The notes: generated from the letters alone by a model not told the origin. Shown: positions 50,816 to 59,185, numbered from the stretch's first letter. The stretch: 64,000 nucleotides of DNA from Cupriavidus necator A5-1 (GCF_000744095.1 NZ_JQLI01000008.1:3100001-3164000), one strand, 5' to 3'. Numbers and translations are program-made.

Positions 50816-51556
50816 ATGGCCACTACCACCACGATCGAATGGACTGATATGACGTGGAACCCGGTCACGGGCTGCATCAAGATCAGTCAAGGCTGCAAGC
50901 ACTGCTATGCCGAACGGATGGCAAAGCGCCTTCATGCAATGGGTAGCGCGCGATACGAGAATGGCTTCGCCCCTACACTGCATCACGATCTCATTGATAC
51001 TCCCCGCCGCTGGAAGAAGCCGCGTGTTGTCTTTGTCAATTCGATGAGCGACCTGTTTCAGGAAGACGTGCCTCTCGATTTCATCCAAGCCGTCTTCAAG
51101 ACCATGGTCGAATGCCCACAGCATACCTTTCAGGTCCTGACTAAGCGTGCAGACCGACTGGCGCAGGTCGCTGATCAGCTGCCTTGGCCTGCGAACGTGT
51201 GGATGGGCGTAAGTGTCGAAGATGATCGGGTAGTGCATCGGATCAAGGACCTTGCGTCCACGCCTGCCCAAGTCAAATTCCTCTCTTGTGAACCACTGAT
51301 CGGACCTCTTGAAAAGCTGCCTCTCGCTGGGATCGACTGGGTCATTGTCGGCGGAGAGTCAGGGAAAGGCGCTCGCCCAATGGAAGAAGCGTGGGTTCAA
51401 TCGATCCGCCGCCAATGTCGAGCTGCTCGTGTCGCCTTCTTCTTCAAGCAGTGGGGAGGTGTCCGGAAAGACCGAACGGGTCGCGAGTTGAACGGCAGAA
51501 CATATGACGAGATGCCAAGAAAGCGCGGATCGTCACTGACCCAGCTAGCCGCGTAG
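50816..51556 (+). CDS. Three-Cys-motif protein (phage Gp37/Gp68, DUF5131)
   Basis: A 246-aa protein. TTIEWTDMTWNPVTG precedes the cluster GCIKISQGCKHCYAE (C-x6-C-x2-C), which resembles a metal or iron-sulfur site. Then VVFVNSMSDLFQEDVP, NVWMGVSVED, KFLSCEPLIGP, VIVGGESGKGARPM and FFFKQWGG follow the family throughout. Full length. SOS control and pairing with TcmP suggest a DNA-damage or conflict role; biochemistry unknown. Confidence 0.85.
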   Translation: MATTTTIEWTDMTWNPVTGCIKISQGCKHCYAERMAKRLHAMGSARYENGFAPTLHHDLIDTPRRWKKPRVVFVNSMSDLFQEDVPLDFIQAVFKTMVECPQHTFQVLTKRADRLAQVADQLPWPANVWMGVSVEDDRVVHRIKDLASTPAQVKFLSCEPLIGPLEKLPLAGIDWVIVGGESGKGARPMEEAWVQSIRRQCRAARVAFFFKQWGGVRKDRTGRELNGRTYDEMPRKRGSSLTQLAA

Positions 51557-51560
51557 TCAA

Positions 51561-51630
51561 AGCCCGCCACCCGGCGGGCTTTTTGTCGCCCGCACCACAC
51601 ACCTGAGCCGCCCTTGTGGCGGCTTTTTTA
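51561..51630 (+). terminator. Tandem intrinsic terminators
   Basis: AGCCCGCC/GGCGGGCT followed by TTTTT (51561-51584), and GCCGCC/GGCGGC followed by TTTTTT (51607-51629). Both on the plus strand after the DUF5131 gene, isolating conversion genes from the early promoter just downstream. Confidence 0.88.
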
Positions 51631-51647
51631 CGCACGTTGCTATCAAC

Positions 51648-51724
51648 ACTAGCGAAGCTATTAAAACAATAAATGCAAAACAACTAGCGTAGCTATTGAA
51701 TTAACAGACTAGCGTTGCTAGTAT
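51648..51724 (+). promoter_or_regulatory. Left operator region: three 15-bp operators and early promoter pL
   Basis: ACTAGCGAAGCTATT (51648-51662), ACTAGCGTAGCTATT (51683-51697) and ACTAGCGTTGCTAGT (51708-51722) share the ANTAGC-N3-GCTANT consensus with the cro/cI operators. pL: -35 TTGAAT (51696-51701), 17-bp spacer, -10 TAGTAT (51719-51724); two operators overlap these boxes. Bases 51725-52010 hold only short, unconvincing frames. Confidence 0.85.
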
Positions 51725-52010
51725 TTCTCCATCAGCTCACCGATGGAGTCACAGATGTCCCGTCCCACCTAAGCCAGGATCTTCCGCCGCCAGCCGGCGC
51801 GCGCTGACCAGTCGCACACCGTCGTGCACGCCGCCGACCTGTTGGATGCTTGAGATGGACCGCAGATGCCAGCCAAGGAATCAGCGGCGCAGGTCCCGGT
51901 AGGCGTCCATGAACTCGAAGAAGTACTTGGACGCTGCAAGCAGGAAGGCGAGGAATTTGTTGATAGCAACCAGCACGGCGTTCTCTGCTGGCAACGGACG
52001 AGTGAGAGCA

Positions 52011-52235
52011 ATGACCACAAGCACCAACGAAACGAACCAAGACAGCGTCTTGATGAAGGCGGCCAAGTGGAAGCAGCGCCGTCTGACTGCGGCCTGGGTT
52101 GCTGCGCTGATTAACGCCGGGATCTTCGTTGCTTGCCAGAACCGGGCAATCCCCTCCTGGATCTTGGTCTTGATGGTCTTCATCAACGCCGCCCTCTGCT
52201 TGTCTGTGTTGTTCGATCTGCGCAGCAAAGCATAA
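52011..52235 (+). CDS. Small membrane protein (74 aa), first early gene
   Basis: The ATG at 52011 after GAGTGAGAGCA is preferred over 51909 because it has ribosome-site purines. Two membrane helices: AAWVAALINAGIFVACQ and IPSWILVLMVFINAALCLS. An equally codon-like two-helix frame runs antisense (about 51881-52183), so the strand is not certain. The early-operon position favours plus. Confidence 0.45.
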   Translation: MTTSTNETNQDSVLMKAAKWKQRRLTAAWVAALINAGIFVACQNRAIPSWILVLMVFINAALCLSVLFDLRSKA

Positions 52236-52290
52236 ACCAACCGCAATACACAACACACCACCCGGTGCGTGTCACAAGATGGAGAGCGAC

Positions 52291-52497
52291 ATGGTTTCAG
52301 CGGTCAGGGAGCGCCACCGCTCCAAGGGCTCGGGCGGCATCCACATCCTCCGTGGCAAGGACCTGAAAGCCGTTGAGCAGCGGGCCCGCGCCATCGTCAG
52401 CGCGATAGATGCCATGCGCAGCCCCTCCATGGGCCTGCCGCGCATGGACACCGCCAGCGGCGATCACATCGTCGAAGTCCGGTACTACGGTCTTTGA
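52291..52497 (+). CDS. Small early protein (68 aa)
   Basis: ATG at 52291 with GGAGAGCGAC just upstream. Contains IHILRGKDLKAVEQRARAIV and ends VEVRYYGL. Charged, soluble, unrecognised. 11 bp before the next gene. Confidence 0.5.
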   Translation: MVSAVRERHRSKGSGGIHILRGKDLKAVEQRARAIVSAIDAMRSPSMGLPRMDTASGDHIVEVRYYGL

Positions 52498-52508
52498 GGG
52501 GGAACGTT

Positions 52509-52790
52509 ATGGCTACCACCGTCACGATCACCCACAACGGCACCTCCCTGCTGGTGTCCGGCAGCTACTGCCGCGGCTATGACGCCACGCTCGAGCAGCC
52601 TGGCGAGCCCGACGCCTTCTACGTGGACACCGTCACCGACAGCGACGTCGATGTCACGCACCTGCACGACCTGAAAGAGATCGCCGGCCTGGCGCTGGAA
52701 GCGCATCTGGACAACGAGGCGGCAGAGGCCTGCGAGGCGGCTGACCGTCAGCGAGAAGAGCGTCGCTTTGCCTTCGGGGTGGCGGTATGA
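52509..52790 (+). CDS. Small early phage protein (93 aa)
   Basis: MATTVTITHNGTSLLVSGSY after GAGGGGGAACGTT. The N-terminal half is beta-rich with DVDVTHLHDLKEIAGLALEA in the middle; the C-terminus is charged. Overlaps the next start by 4 bp. Common-looking in early operons, no known role. Confidence 0.55.
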   Translation: MATTVTITHNGTSLLVSGSYCRGYDATLEQPGEPDAFYVDTVTDSDVDVTHLHDLKEIAGLALEAHLDNEAAEACEAADRQREERRFAFGVAV

Positions 52791-53142
52791 AGCCAACAAT
52801 CACAAAGGGGCCCTGGCGCGTCGAGCCATTCATCGTCGACGGCAAAACCGTCTCCATTCAAGTGCGCGGCCCCGCCAGGGACGATAACGCGCGCGGCCTC
52901 ATCCTGCCCCAGACCTCGTATGCATCCGACGAGCAGCAGCGGATTTGCTATGTCGAATCCGAGGCTCAAGCGCTGGTGAATGCGCGGGCAATGGCTGCGG
53001 TCCTGACCTACTTGCTGTCGCCATCGAGGTGGATCGCCTGCTGACCAAACAGAAGTGGATCGTCGACGGGTTGGACCCAGAGAGCCGGCTACTTGCTGCT
53101 GCACGAGCCGCCATCGCCCAAACCACCGGAGAGCAGCAATGA
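52787..53142 (+). pseudogene. Frameshifted early phage gene
   Basis: The first frame, MKPTITKGPWRVEPFIVDG to NARAMAAV near 53000, then breaks into LTYLLSPSRW. The correct continuation DLLAVAIEVDRLLTKQKWIV to TTGEQQ is one frame over and ends at 53142, overlapping the next ATG. A single lost base near 53000 explains it. The family (TKGPW...NARAMAAVPDLL) is a common phage protein of unknown role. Confidence 0.65.
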
Positions 53143-53375
53143 CCGCAGAACAAGCGGCAATGCGCCAGGCCATGCGCGAAAACTTGCAGCGCGAACTGTT
53201 GCGCGAGCTCCAGCTGGCGCACCGGATCATCGTCAACGCCCTGGCAGTCATGACCCCCGCGCAGAAATCGGAGTGGGCCGCCAGAAACATCCTGAGCGGC
53301 AATGACAGCGAAGGCACCACCCGCGCCCACGAGCGCGCGGCAGTCATCGCCAAAGCCATTGGGAGCGCAACGTGA
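53139..53375 (+). CDS. Small early protein (78 aa)
   Basis: Starts in an ATGA overlap with the frameshifted gene. Helical: RQAMRENLQRELLRELQLAH, then MTPAQKSEWAARNILSG. Likely a soluble helical bundle. Unknown. Confidence 0.55.
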   Translation: MTAEQAAMRQAMRENLQRELLRELQLAHRIIVNALAVMTPAQKSEWAARNILSGNDSEGTTRAHERAAVIAKAIGSAT

Positions 53376-53491
53376 CACAAGACAAGCTGCGCGAAGCCCA
53401 GACCCGAAGCCGCGCCCTCCTCTATTACGTGCTCGGCTTGTTCGCGGTCGTCGCCGCAGCGCACGAAATCACTCTCTATCTCGGAGGCTGA
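53372..53491 (+). CDS. Very small membrane protein (39 aa)
   Basis: GTG start in a GTGA overlap with the preceding stop. One membrane helix, LLYYVLGLFAVVAAAHEITL. Translational coupling supports it. Unknown. Confidence 0.5.
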   Translation: MTQDKLREAQTRSRALLYYVLGLFAVVAAAHEITLYLGG

Positions 53492-53493
53492 AC

Positions 53494-53721
53494 ATGATCA
53501 CCAAAAACACAGATCTGCGCCACGTCGTGACCGGCGTGAAGCTCTCCCGCATAGAGCGCATGGAAGCGCAGTTGCGTCACATGGTTGCGTCGAACCATGC
53601 CCAGCGGCAGCAACGCAAGGCTGAGAACTCGCGCCGCGGCATCTCCCCGCGCGTCGCGATCGGGAGCGCGCACGTGCCCGCCGCAGTGGCCCGCGCCTTC
53701 GCGTACATCAAGGTGGCCTGA
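53494..53721 (+). CDS. Small basic protein (75 aa)
   Basis: ATG at 53494 after GGAGGCTGA. Starts MITKNTDLRHVVTGVKLSRI and is strongly basic in the middle (QRQQRKAENSRRG), possibly nucleic-acid-binding. 26 bp before the next gene. Unknown. Confidence 0.5.
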   Translation: MITKNTDLRHVVTGVKLSRIERMEAQLRHMVASNHAQRQQRKAENSRRGISPRVAIGSAHVPAAVARAFAYIKVA

Positions 53722-53747
53722 CAGCCCCGCCATTCAAAGAGGAATCC

Positions 53748-54998
53748 ATGGGAGCACCCGAAATCGAAGTTCTGGATCCGGCTCGGGCAGAGCCGGCCCT
53801 CGCCCTTGCGCTGTATGACCCCATCATGGCCGGCCTTGCCGAGCTGCGAGAGGCCGGCGCCGAGGCCTTTGACGTGGAATCGACGGCCGGCAACAAGGCC
53901 GCCCGCGAGTTCGTGCAGCGCTGCGTGGCCACCCGCACCGCAACGGATGAGGCCTACACGAACTGGAATCGCCCGATTCTGGACACGCAGAAACGGGTAC
54001 GCGAGAAGCGCGACGAGATCCTGGCAGCCGTGAAGGAGATCGAGCAGCCGGTCAAGGATCAGATCGACGCCGAGCAGAAGCGCAAGGACGAGGAACGCAT
54101 TGCTAAGGCCCGCGCCGAAAGCGCTCGTATTAGCGCGCATCAAGCCTGCCTGAACGCGATCGCCACCCTGCCGAAGGAATACCTGAGCGCTTCCGTCGCC
54201 GACGTGGCTGCTGCCATCCGCGATCTGGAATCGCCGGAATACCTTGGCCAGCGCAACTGGGAGGAATACGCTGACCAGACCAAGGGGACGGTCGATACAG
54301 CCCTTTCCACCCTGCGCGTGCACCTGGAGAACGCCAAGGCACGCGAGGAGCTGGCGGCCATGAAGGCGAAGCAGGAAGCCGAAGCCGCGGCCCGCCGCGC
54401 CGAGGACGCCAAGGCAGAGGCTGAGCGCAAGCGCGTAGCCCGCATCAAGGAACGCATCCACGCGATCGAGACTTCCCCGTCGACCTGCATCGGTCTGGGC
54501 GTGAAGCAGATCCAGCAGCGGATCGCCGCGCTGGCCGCCGAAGCCGCCGACGACTTCGCCGAGTTTCAGGCCGAGGCCGGCGCCGCGATCGAAGCCGCGC
54601 TGGGCAATCTGAACGCCATGCTGGAAACCGCTCGCGATGCCGAGGAGCTGGCCCAGCTGCGCGCCGACAAGGCCCGCCGCGAGCGCGAAGAAGCCGAAAC
54701 CGTCGCCCGCAAGGCACGCGAAGAGCAGGAAGCCAAGGAAGTCGCCGAGCGTGCCGAGCGTGAAACCGAGGCAAAGCGCCAGGCCGATGCCCGCGCCGCC
54801 GAGGAAAAGCGCCAGCGCGAGGAAGCCGCCGTCCGCCGCCGCGAGCAAGAGGCCGCTGCGGCCGCCGCCAAGCGCGTGCGCGAGCAGGCAGAAACGCTGC
54901 TGGCCCTACTGGTCGAAGCCCGCGCCCATGTGCCGGCCGGCGACCTGGCCGACCGCATCGACACCACCATCAACGCAGCCACCGGAGCCAAGCAATGA
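53748..54998 (+). CDS. Coiled-coil early protein (DUF1351-like)
   Basis: A 416-aa protein. The N-terminus has ESTAGNKAAREFVQRCVA (about 45-62), as in phage DUF1351-type proteins encoded just before recombination genes. Residues 190-390 form a long Ala/Glu/Arg coiled coil with REREEAETVARKAREEQEAK. It overlaps the ERF gene by 4 bp. Perhaps a recombination accessory. Confidence 0.65.
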   Translation: MGAPEIEVLDPARAEPALALALYDPIMAGLAELREAGAEAFDVESTAGNKAAREFVQRCVATRTATDEAYTNWNRPILDTQKRVREKRDEILAAVKEIEQPVKDQIDAEQKRKDEERIAKARAESARISAHQACLNAIATLPKEYLSASVADVAAAIRDLESPEYLGQRNWEEYADQTKGTVDTALSTLRVHLENAKAREELAAMKAKQEAEAAARRAEDAKAEAERKRVARIKERIHAIETSPSTCIGLGVKQIQQRIAALAAEAADDFAEFQAEAGAAIEAALGNLNAMLETARDAEELAQLRADKARREREEAETVARKAREEQEAKEVAERAERETEAKRQADARAAEEKRQREEAAVRRREQEAAAAAAKRVREQAETLLALLVEARAHVPAGDLADRIDTTINAATGAKQ

Positions 54999-55654
54999 AC
55001 AGTCCGGAGCAATTCGCGACACAAGCCGTGCAGCAGATGGACGTGAATCTGATTTCGGGCCCGGCCCCGGAAAGCCTCGGCCAACTGTTCGAGGCGCTGG
55101 CGACCGCTCAAGGCGAGTTCCAGCCCATCGCGAAGAGCCGCACCGCGTACGTGCAGCCCGAAGACCCGAGAAAAGCACCGTACACGTTCGATTATGCCGA
55201 CATGGAGGAGATCCGGAGCAAGACCACTCCGGCCCTGTCGAGGCACGCCTTGGCGCTCATGCAGATCGTCTCGGACAAGCCCGAAGGGGGCACGCACATC
55301 CGCACAATCATCGCTCACAAGTCCGCGGCCCGCATCGAGTCGTCGCTTAGTCTCGTTCGCGGCGATGCCGACCTCAAGAGCTTCGGGGCATCAATTACGA
55401 TCCTGCGTCGCTACATCGTGGCGGCCATGCTGAATGTTGCAGGCGAAGCGGACCTTGACGACAGCCCAGATCCCGACGCCGGTGTCGGCCTGTCACCCGT
55501 GGCGCCCGAAGTGCACACCGGCATGCGCGACGCGACGACCATCAGCGAGCTGAGCAAGCTCATGGGCGGGCTGGAGAAGTCGGAAAAGGCCAAGTATCAC
55601 GACTACTTCAACCAGCGCATGCAGGAACTGCGCGTGGCGCAGGAGGCGGCGTAA
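54995..55654 (+). CDS. erf: ERF-family single-strand annealing protein
   Basis: A 219-aa protein with LGQLFEALATAQGEFQPIAK, FDYADMEEIRSKTTPALSRHALA, and ASITILRRYIVAAMLNVAGEADLD, all characteristic of ERF. Acts with the following exonuclease in Red-like recombination that circularises or repairs phage DNA. Confidence 0.85.
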   Translation: MNSPEQFATQAVQQMDVNLISGPAPESLGQLFEALATAQGEFQPIAKSRTAYVQPEDPRKAPYTFDYADMEEIRSKTTPALSRHALALMQIVSDKPEGGTHIRTIIAHKSAARIESSLSLVRGDADLKSFGASITILRRYIVAAMLNVAGEADLDDSPDPDAGVGLSPVAPEVHTGMRDATTISELSKLMGGLEKSEKAKYHDYFNQRMQELRVAQEAA

Positions 55655-56290
55655 ATGTTGATCGTGGAGTGCGAGCAAGGCAGTGATGCCTGGCTACAGG
55701 CCCGCGCCGGGGTCAACACCGCCAGCAATTTCAAGATCGCCCGGTCCCGCAAGAAGGGCGGCGACTGGTCAGAGGACGCGCTGAACCTCGCATTCGGCAC
55801 CGCAATCGAGCGGGAGAGCGGCTTCCCGCTGAACGAGGGGCACGAAACCTGGCAGATGCGCCGCGGCCGTGAAATGGAATCGGACGCGCGCATCGCACAC
55901 CAGGCCGACATCGGCGTCTACGTGAAGCCGGTTGGCATGGTGCTCACCGATGACCGCATCTTCGGCGCCAGCGCCGATGGCTGGATCGGCAACGACGGCG
56001 GCGCCGAATACAAGTGCCTCGTCTCGACCAAGGAACTGCGCACGACCCTGATCAACCACGACCTGCAGCAGTACATGGACCAGGTGCAGGGAAACATGTG
56101 GCTGTCCGGCCGCGCCTGGTGGGACCTCGGGGTGTACTGCCCGGCCATGAAGGCGGCGACCGGCAAGGAATTCTTCCGCTGGCGCTTCAAGCGCGACGAC
56201 GACTACATCGACGCCATGGTGGCGGATCTGATGGAGTTCGAGAAGCTGGTGCAAAGCAATCTGGCCGAGCTGCGCAAGCTGGCCGCCTGA
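55655..56290 (+). CDS. YqaJ/lambda-exonuclease-like recombinase
   Basis: A 211-aa protein starting directly after the ERF stop. QGSDAWLQARAGVNTASNF, RGREMESDARIAHQ, FGASADGWIG and AEYKC form the PD-(D/E)XK active site of YqaJ exonucleases (Asp in ASADG, Glu/Lys in AEYK). Produces 3' single strands for ERF. Confidence 0.88.
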   Translation: MLIVECEQGSDAWLQARAGVNTASNFKIARSRKKGGDWSEDALNLAFGTAIERESGFPLNEGHETWQMRRGREMESDARIAHQADIGVYVKPVGMVLTDDRIFGASADGWIGNDGGAEYKCLVSTKELRTTLINHDLQQYMDQVQGNMWLSGRAWWDLGVYCPAMKAATGKEFFRWRFKRDDDYIDAMVADLMEFEKLVQSNLAELRKLAA

Positions 56291-56310
56291 TCCACTCCGG
56301 AGAACAGAAT

Positions 56311-57459
56311 ATGTGGTTTCGCAATCTCACCCTCTACCGCCTCACAGACTTCCAACTGCGCGCCGAGGAACTGGCCGAGGCATTGGAAAAGCACGCATAC
56401 ACCTCGTGCACGGATCTGGAAATGTCCTCGCAGGGTTGGATCTCGCCGCGCGACGGCGGCAGCCTCGTCCACAGCGTCAACGGCCAGATGCTGATCACCT
56501 TGTGCATCGAGAAGAAGCTGTTGCCTGCCGCCGTGGTCAAGGAAGCTGCTCAGGAGCGCGCCGCGGAGATCGAAGAGCAGCAAGGCTACAAGCCCGGCCG
56601 CAAGCAGCTGCGCGAGATCAAGGACGCCGTCACTGACGAACTTCTGCCCAAGGCATTCAGCATCCGCACCAAGATTTCCGCATGGATCGATCCTGCCAAT
56701 GGCTGGCTGGCGATCGATGCATCCAGCAGCGCGAAGGCTGATGCCCTCCTCGGCTACCTGTTCAAGTCCGTGGACGGGCTGGAATTGGTCGCCCTGCGAG
56801 TTAAGCATGCTCCGGTGGCCGCTATGACGGAATGGCTCGCCACGGATTCGGCCCCGGCCGGCTTCACGATCGACCAGGATGCGGAACTGCGCGCCACTGG
56901 CGAGGGCCGCGCCACAGTGCGCTATGTGCAGCACACGCTGGAAGCGGAAGACGTGAGCCGCCACATCGCCGCCGGCAAGCGCTGCACCCATCTGGCCATG
57001 ACGTGGAACGACCGCGTCTCCTTCGTGCTGACCGACGGGCTGACGCTCAAGCGCGTTGCGGCGCTCGATGTCCTGAAGGAATCGGCCAGCCCGGCAGAGC
57101 AGACGGCAGACGAGGCTTTCGACGGCGACTTCCTGCTGATGGCCGGTGAACTCGCCCGCATGCTGGCTGACCTTATCGACGCACTGGGCGGCGAACAGGT
57201 GCCCGAGGCGCCAGACGACCTGGTATCCGCTGCCGAGGATGCGGTCTCGCCGGCGAGCGGGGAACCCGACCCGCTCTACCCGCAGGCCGTGGAGGTGGTT
57301 CAGAAAGCCAAGCGCTCCAGTATCTCGTTGGTCCAGCGGCACCTGCGGATTGGGTACAACCGCGCGGCGCGCCTACTCGAGCAGATGGAGGGCGGCCGGA
57401 TCGTCTCAGCGATGGGGTCTGACGGCAGTCGCTCGGTTCTGGCGGGAGCGGCAGCATGA
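56311..57459 (+). CDS. rdgC: RdgC-like protein fused to an FtsK gamma (KOPS-binding) domain
   Basis: A 382-aa protein. Residues 1-300 are RdgC (MWFRNLTLYRLTDFQL; GWISPRDGG; LPAAVVKEAAQER), a ring-shaped DNA-binding regulator of RecA. After a linker with PDPLYPQAVEVV, residues about 320-380 read SISLVQRHLRIGYNRAARLL then MEGGRIVSAMG, the winged-helix gamma domain of FtsK. The fusion may direct RdgC to polarised chromosome sequences. Overlaps the next gene by 4 bp. Confidence 0.85.
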   Translation: MWFRNLTLYRLTDFQLRAEELAEALEKHAYTSCTDLEMSSQGWISPRDGGSLVHSVNGQMLITLCIEKKLLPAAVVKEAAQERAAEIEEQQGYKPGRKQLREIKDAVTDELLPKAFSIRTKISAWIDPANGWLAIDASSSAKADALLGYLFKSVDGLELVALRVKHAPVAAMTEWLATDSAPAGFTIDQDAELRATGEGRATVRYVQHTLEAEDVSRHIAAGKRCTHLAMTWNDRVSFVLTDGLTLKRVAALDVLKESASPAEQTADEAFDGDFLLMAGELARMLADLIDALGGEQVPEAPDDLVSAAEDAVSPASGEPDPLYPQAVEVVQKAKRSSISLVQRHLRIGYNRAARLLEQMEGGRIVSAMGSDGSRSVLAGAAA

Positions 57460-58157
57460 CGGCAAAGAACTGGATGGCTTGGACGCCAGAGGAAGATGCG
57501 CTCCTGCGCAAGCACTGGGGCAACAAGGAATCCACAAAGCGCCTCGCCACGCGCTTCCCTGGCCGGTCCGCTGCAGCAGTTCTGAAGCATGGCTATGTCG
57601 CGTTGGGGCTCGGCCCGCGCAATTGCGGCCGCGAGAGCTTTTCCCCGGTCTGGGAGGGCGTCAAGGGCTTGCTGGTCGGCGGAAAGATGATGACGTCCAA
57701 AGAACTGGCCAAGGCGCTGAAGGTCACGCCGCACGCTGTGCAGGAGTGCATGCGCGATCGCCACGGTAAGGAAGTGCACGTCGGCGGCTATATCAAGGTG
57801 GCCGCGCACTCCCCGCGGGTCAACCGCTGGAAGCTGGGCCCGGGTCCGGATGCGCCCCAACCTCCGCGCAAGACCAAGAAGGAGGTCAACCGCGAATATT
57901 CCCGCCGCATGAGCAAAGACCCCGAGTATTGCGCGCGGCAGAACCTACTGGCCCGGCCGCGCTACGCCGAAAAGATGGGAAAGCTGATCCGCCCGGACGC
58001 GGCCGTTCAGTGGATGCAGCAGGCGCCACAGCACGACGAGCAACCGATCAAGATGGGGATCGCCCGCCAAGGTGAATGCCATCCGCGCGCCGCGTTCTTC
58101 CCTATCGCCGGCAAGGGCTTGCTCAGTCGCACCACACCAAACCACACGACACCATGA
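57456..58157 (+). CDS. SANT/Myb-like DNA-binding early protein
   Basis: A 233-aa protein. WMAWTPEEDALLRKHWGNKE (residues 6-25) is a SANT/Myb-type helix start, followed by a second HTH-like MMTSKELAKALKVTPHAVQE. Basic, with a disordered C-terminus. The last 45 residues are less convincing, so the 3' end could have been altered by recombination. Binding target unknown. Confidence 0.6.
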   Translation: MTAKNWMAWTPEEDALLRKHWGNKESTKRLATRFPGRSAAAVLKHGYVALGLGPRNCGRESFSPVWEGVKGLLVGGKMMTSKELAKALKVTPHAVQECMRDRHGKEVHVGGYIKVAAHSPRVNRWKLGPGPDAPQPPRKTKKEVNREYSRRMSKDPEYCARQNLLARPRYAEKMGKLIRPDAAVQWMQQAPQHDEQPIKMGIARQGECHPRAAFFPIAGKGLLSRTTPNHTTP

Positions 58158-58334
58158 CCTGCAATGCCGCCCTATTGTGACTGCCGCCGTGTCCATCGTT
58201 CACCTGGCAATCGGCATCTATGCGCAGTACCGCCTGACGCTACGGATGGCAGATTTTGACAAAAAAGAAGGGAACCGAGGAATGATCCGCGACCAGTTTC
58301 TGCTCCAAATCGCAATGATAAGGACGCGGCATCC

Positions 58335-59000
58335 CTATCTTTTCAAGGGAACGAGATGGAGAAGTCCCTCCAATGACCACCCTCCCCAAGCCATTGTGTG
58401 CGATAGCAAAACCATCCAGAAAACTGCGAGTGCAGCACTGACGTATATGGGAATCCGGCTAACGGAAGGCTTCCAGAGAATCAGCTTGGAAGTAGCTTGC
58501 TCGATCCAGCCACGGCTGGCATTTACCCCAAGGTCCTCCGCCACCCAACTTCTTATTTGGTCTGGACCCATCGTGAGTGGATCGTTGACCCTCGCTCCAG
58601 TCTTGTTGACGTCGTCTAGCGCTTTCTGTTCGGCAGCGGTTAGGAAGTTTGTGTCTGATGAAAAGACCTGGAAGACCTTCTTATGGTCCTTCAGATCGTC
58701 CAACAACCATACCTCGAGTTGTCGAGCGGCGCGCTCCCAACGCATTTGCCAGAACTTCGCCCCGGCTGCCATAAGCATTTGCCAAATCGATACCGCCAAG
58801 CCAAGTCCGCAAATGGCAAAGGTAAGGATTGGTGCAGCTTGCCCACTCGACTGCACAAGCCCAGCGATTATTACGCCCTGGAAAATCATAAAGAAATTGT
58901 TTCGCTGCGTCAGTTGCGAGATCTCGAAATCTCGTTGGCGTAGCGTCAATTCGAACGCGGACGCGATATTCCCGGCTGGTGAGTCTTTTGGATCAGGCAT
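58335..59000 (-). CDS. Membrane moron, possibly RipA-family-like (221 aa)
   Basis: Three membrane helices: FFMIFQGVIIAGLVQ, ILTFAICGLGLAVSIWQMLM and IPIYVSAALAVFWMVLL. They are separated by a large cytoplasmic region (residues about 90-175) with RAARQLEVWLLDDLKD. The QRNNFFM...W..RWERAARQLE layout recalls the RipA-type octameric membrane proteins found near defence genes. Lower GC than neighbours and opposite strand: lysogenic conversion or defence moron. Confidence 0.5.
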   Translation of the reverse strand: MPDPKDSPAGNIASAFELTLRQRDFEISQLTQRNNFFMIFQGVIIAGLVQSSGQAAPILTFAICGLGLAVSIWQMLMAAGAKFWQMRWERAARQLEVWLLDDLKDHKKVFQVFSSDTNFLTAAEQKALDDVNKTGARVNDPLTMGPDQIRSWVAEDLGVNASRGWIEQATSKLILWKPSVSRIPIYVSAALAVFWMVLLSHTMAWGGWSLEGLLHLVPLKR

Positions 59001-59032
59001 GTTGTCTATTCCTCCTTCGTCGAGATCCTAGC

Positions 59033-59185
59033 ATGAGCCTCATCAACGTCATCTCCCTCTCTGGTGGCAAGGTCAGCACGGCCATGGCGATCTTCGCGCT
59101 TGAGGAACATGGCCGAGATGCCTGCCGCTTCGTCTTTGCCGACACCGGCAACGAGCACGAGGCCAGCCGGAGAGTAAGACATTAG
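59033..59185 (+). pseudogene. 5' fragment of a PAPS-reductase-like (PP-loop) gene
   Basis: Fifty codons MSLINVISLSGGKVSTAMAI then CRFVFADTGNEHE match the N-terminus of phage PAPS-reductase-family enzymes. The PP-loop SGGKDST has become SGGKVST, and the frame stops after an abrupt change near 59172. The catalytic remainder is gone. 59186-59271 carries possible promoter or operator sequence for the integrase operon. Confidence 0.65.

Noticed and set aside
58072..59031. 319-aa plus frame over the membrane moron
   Set aside because: Composition random-like, while the minus frame has coherent membrane helices.
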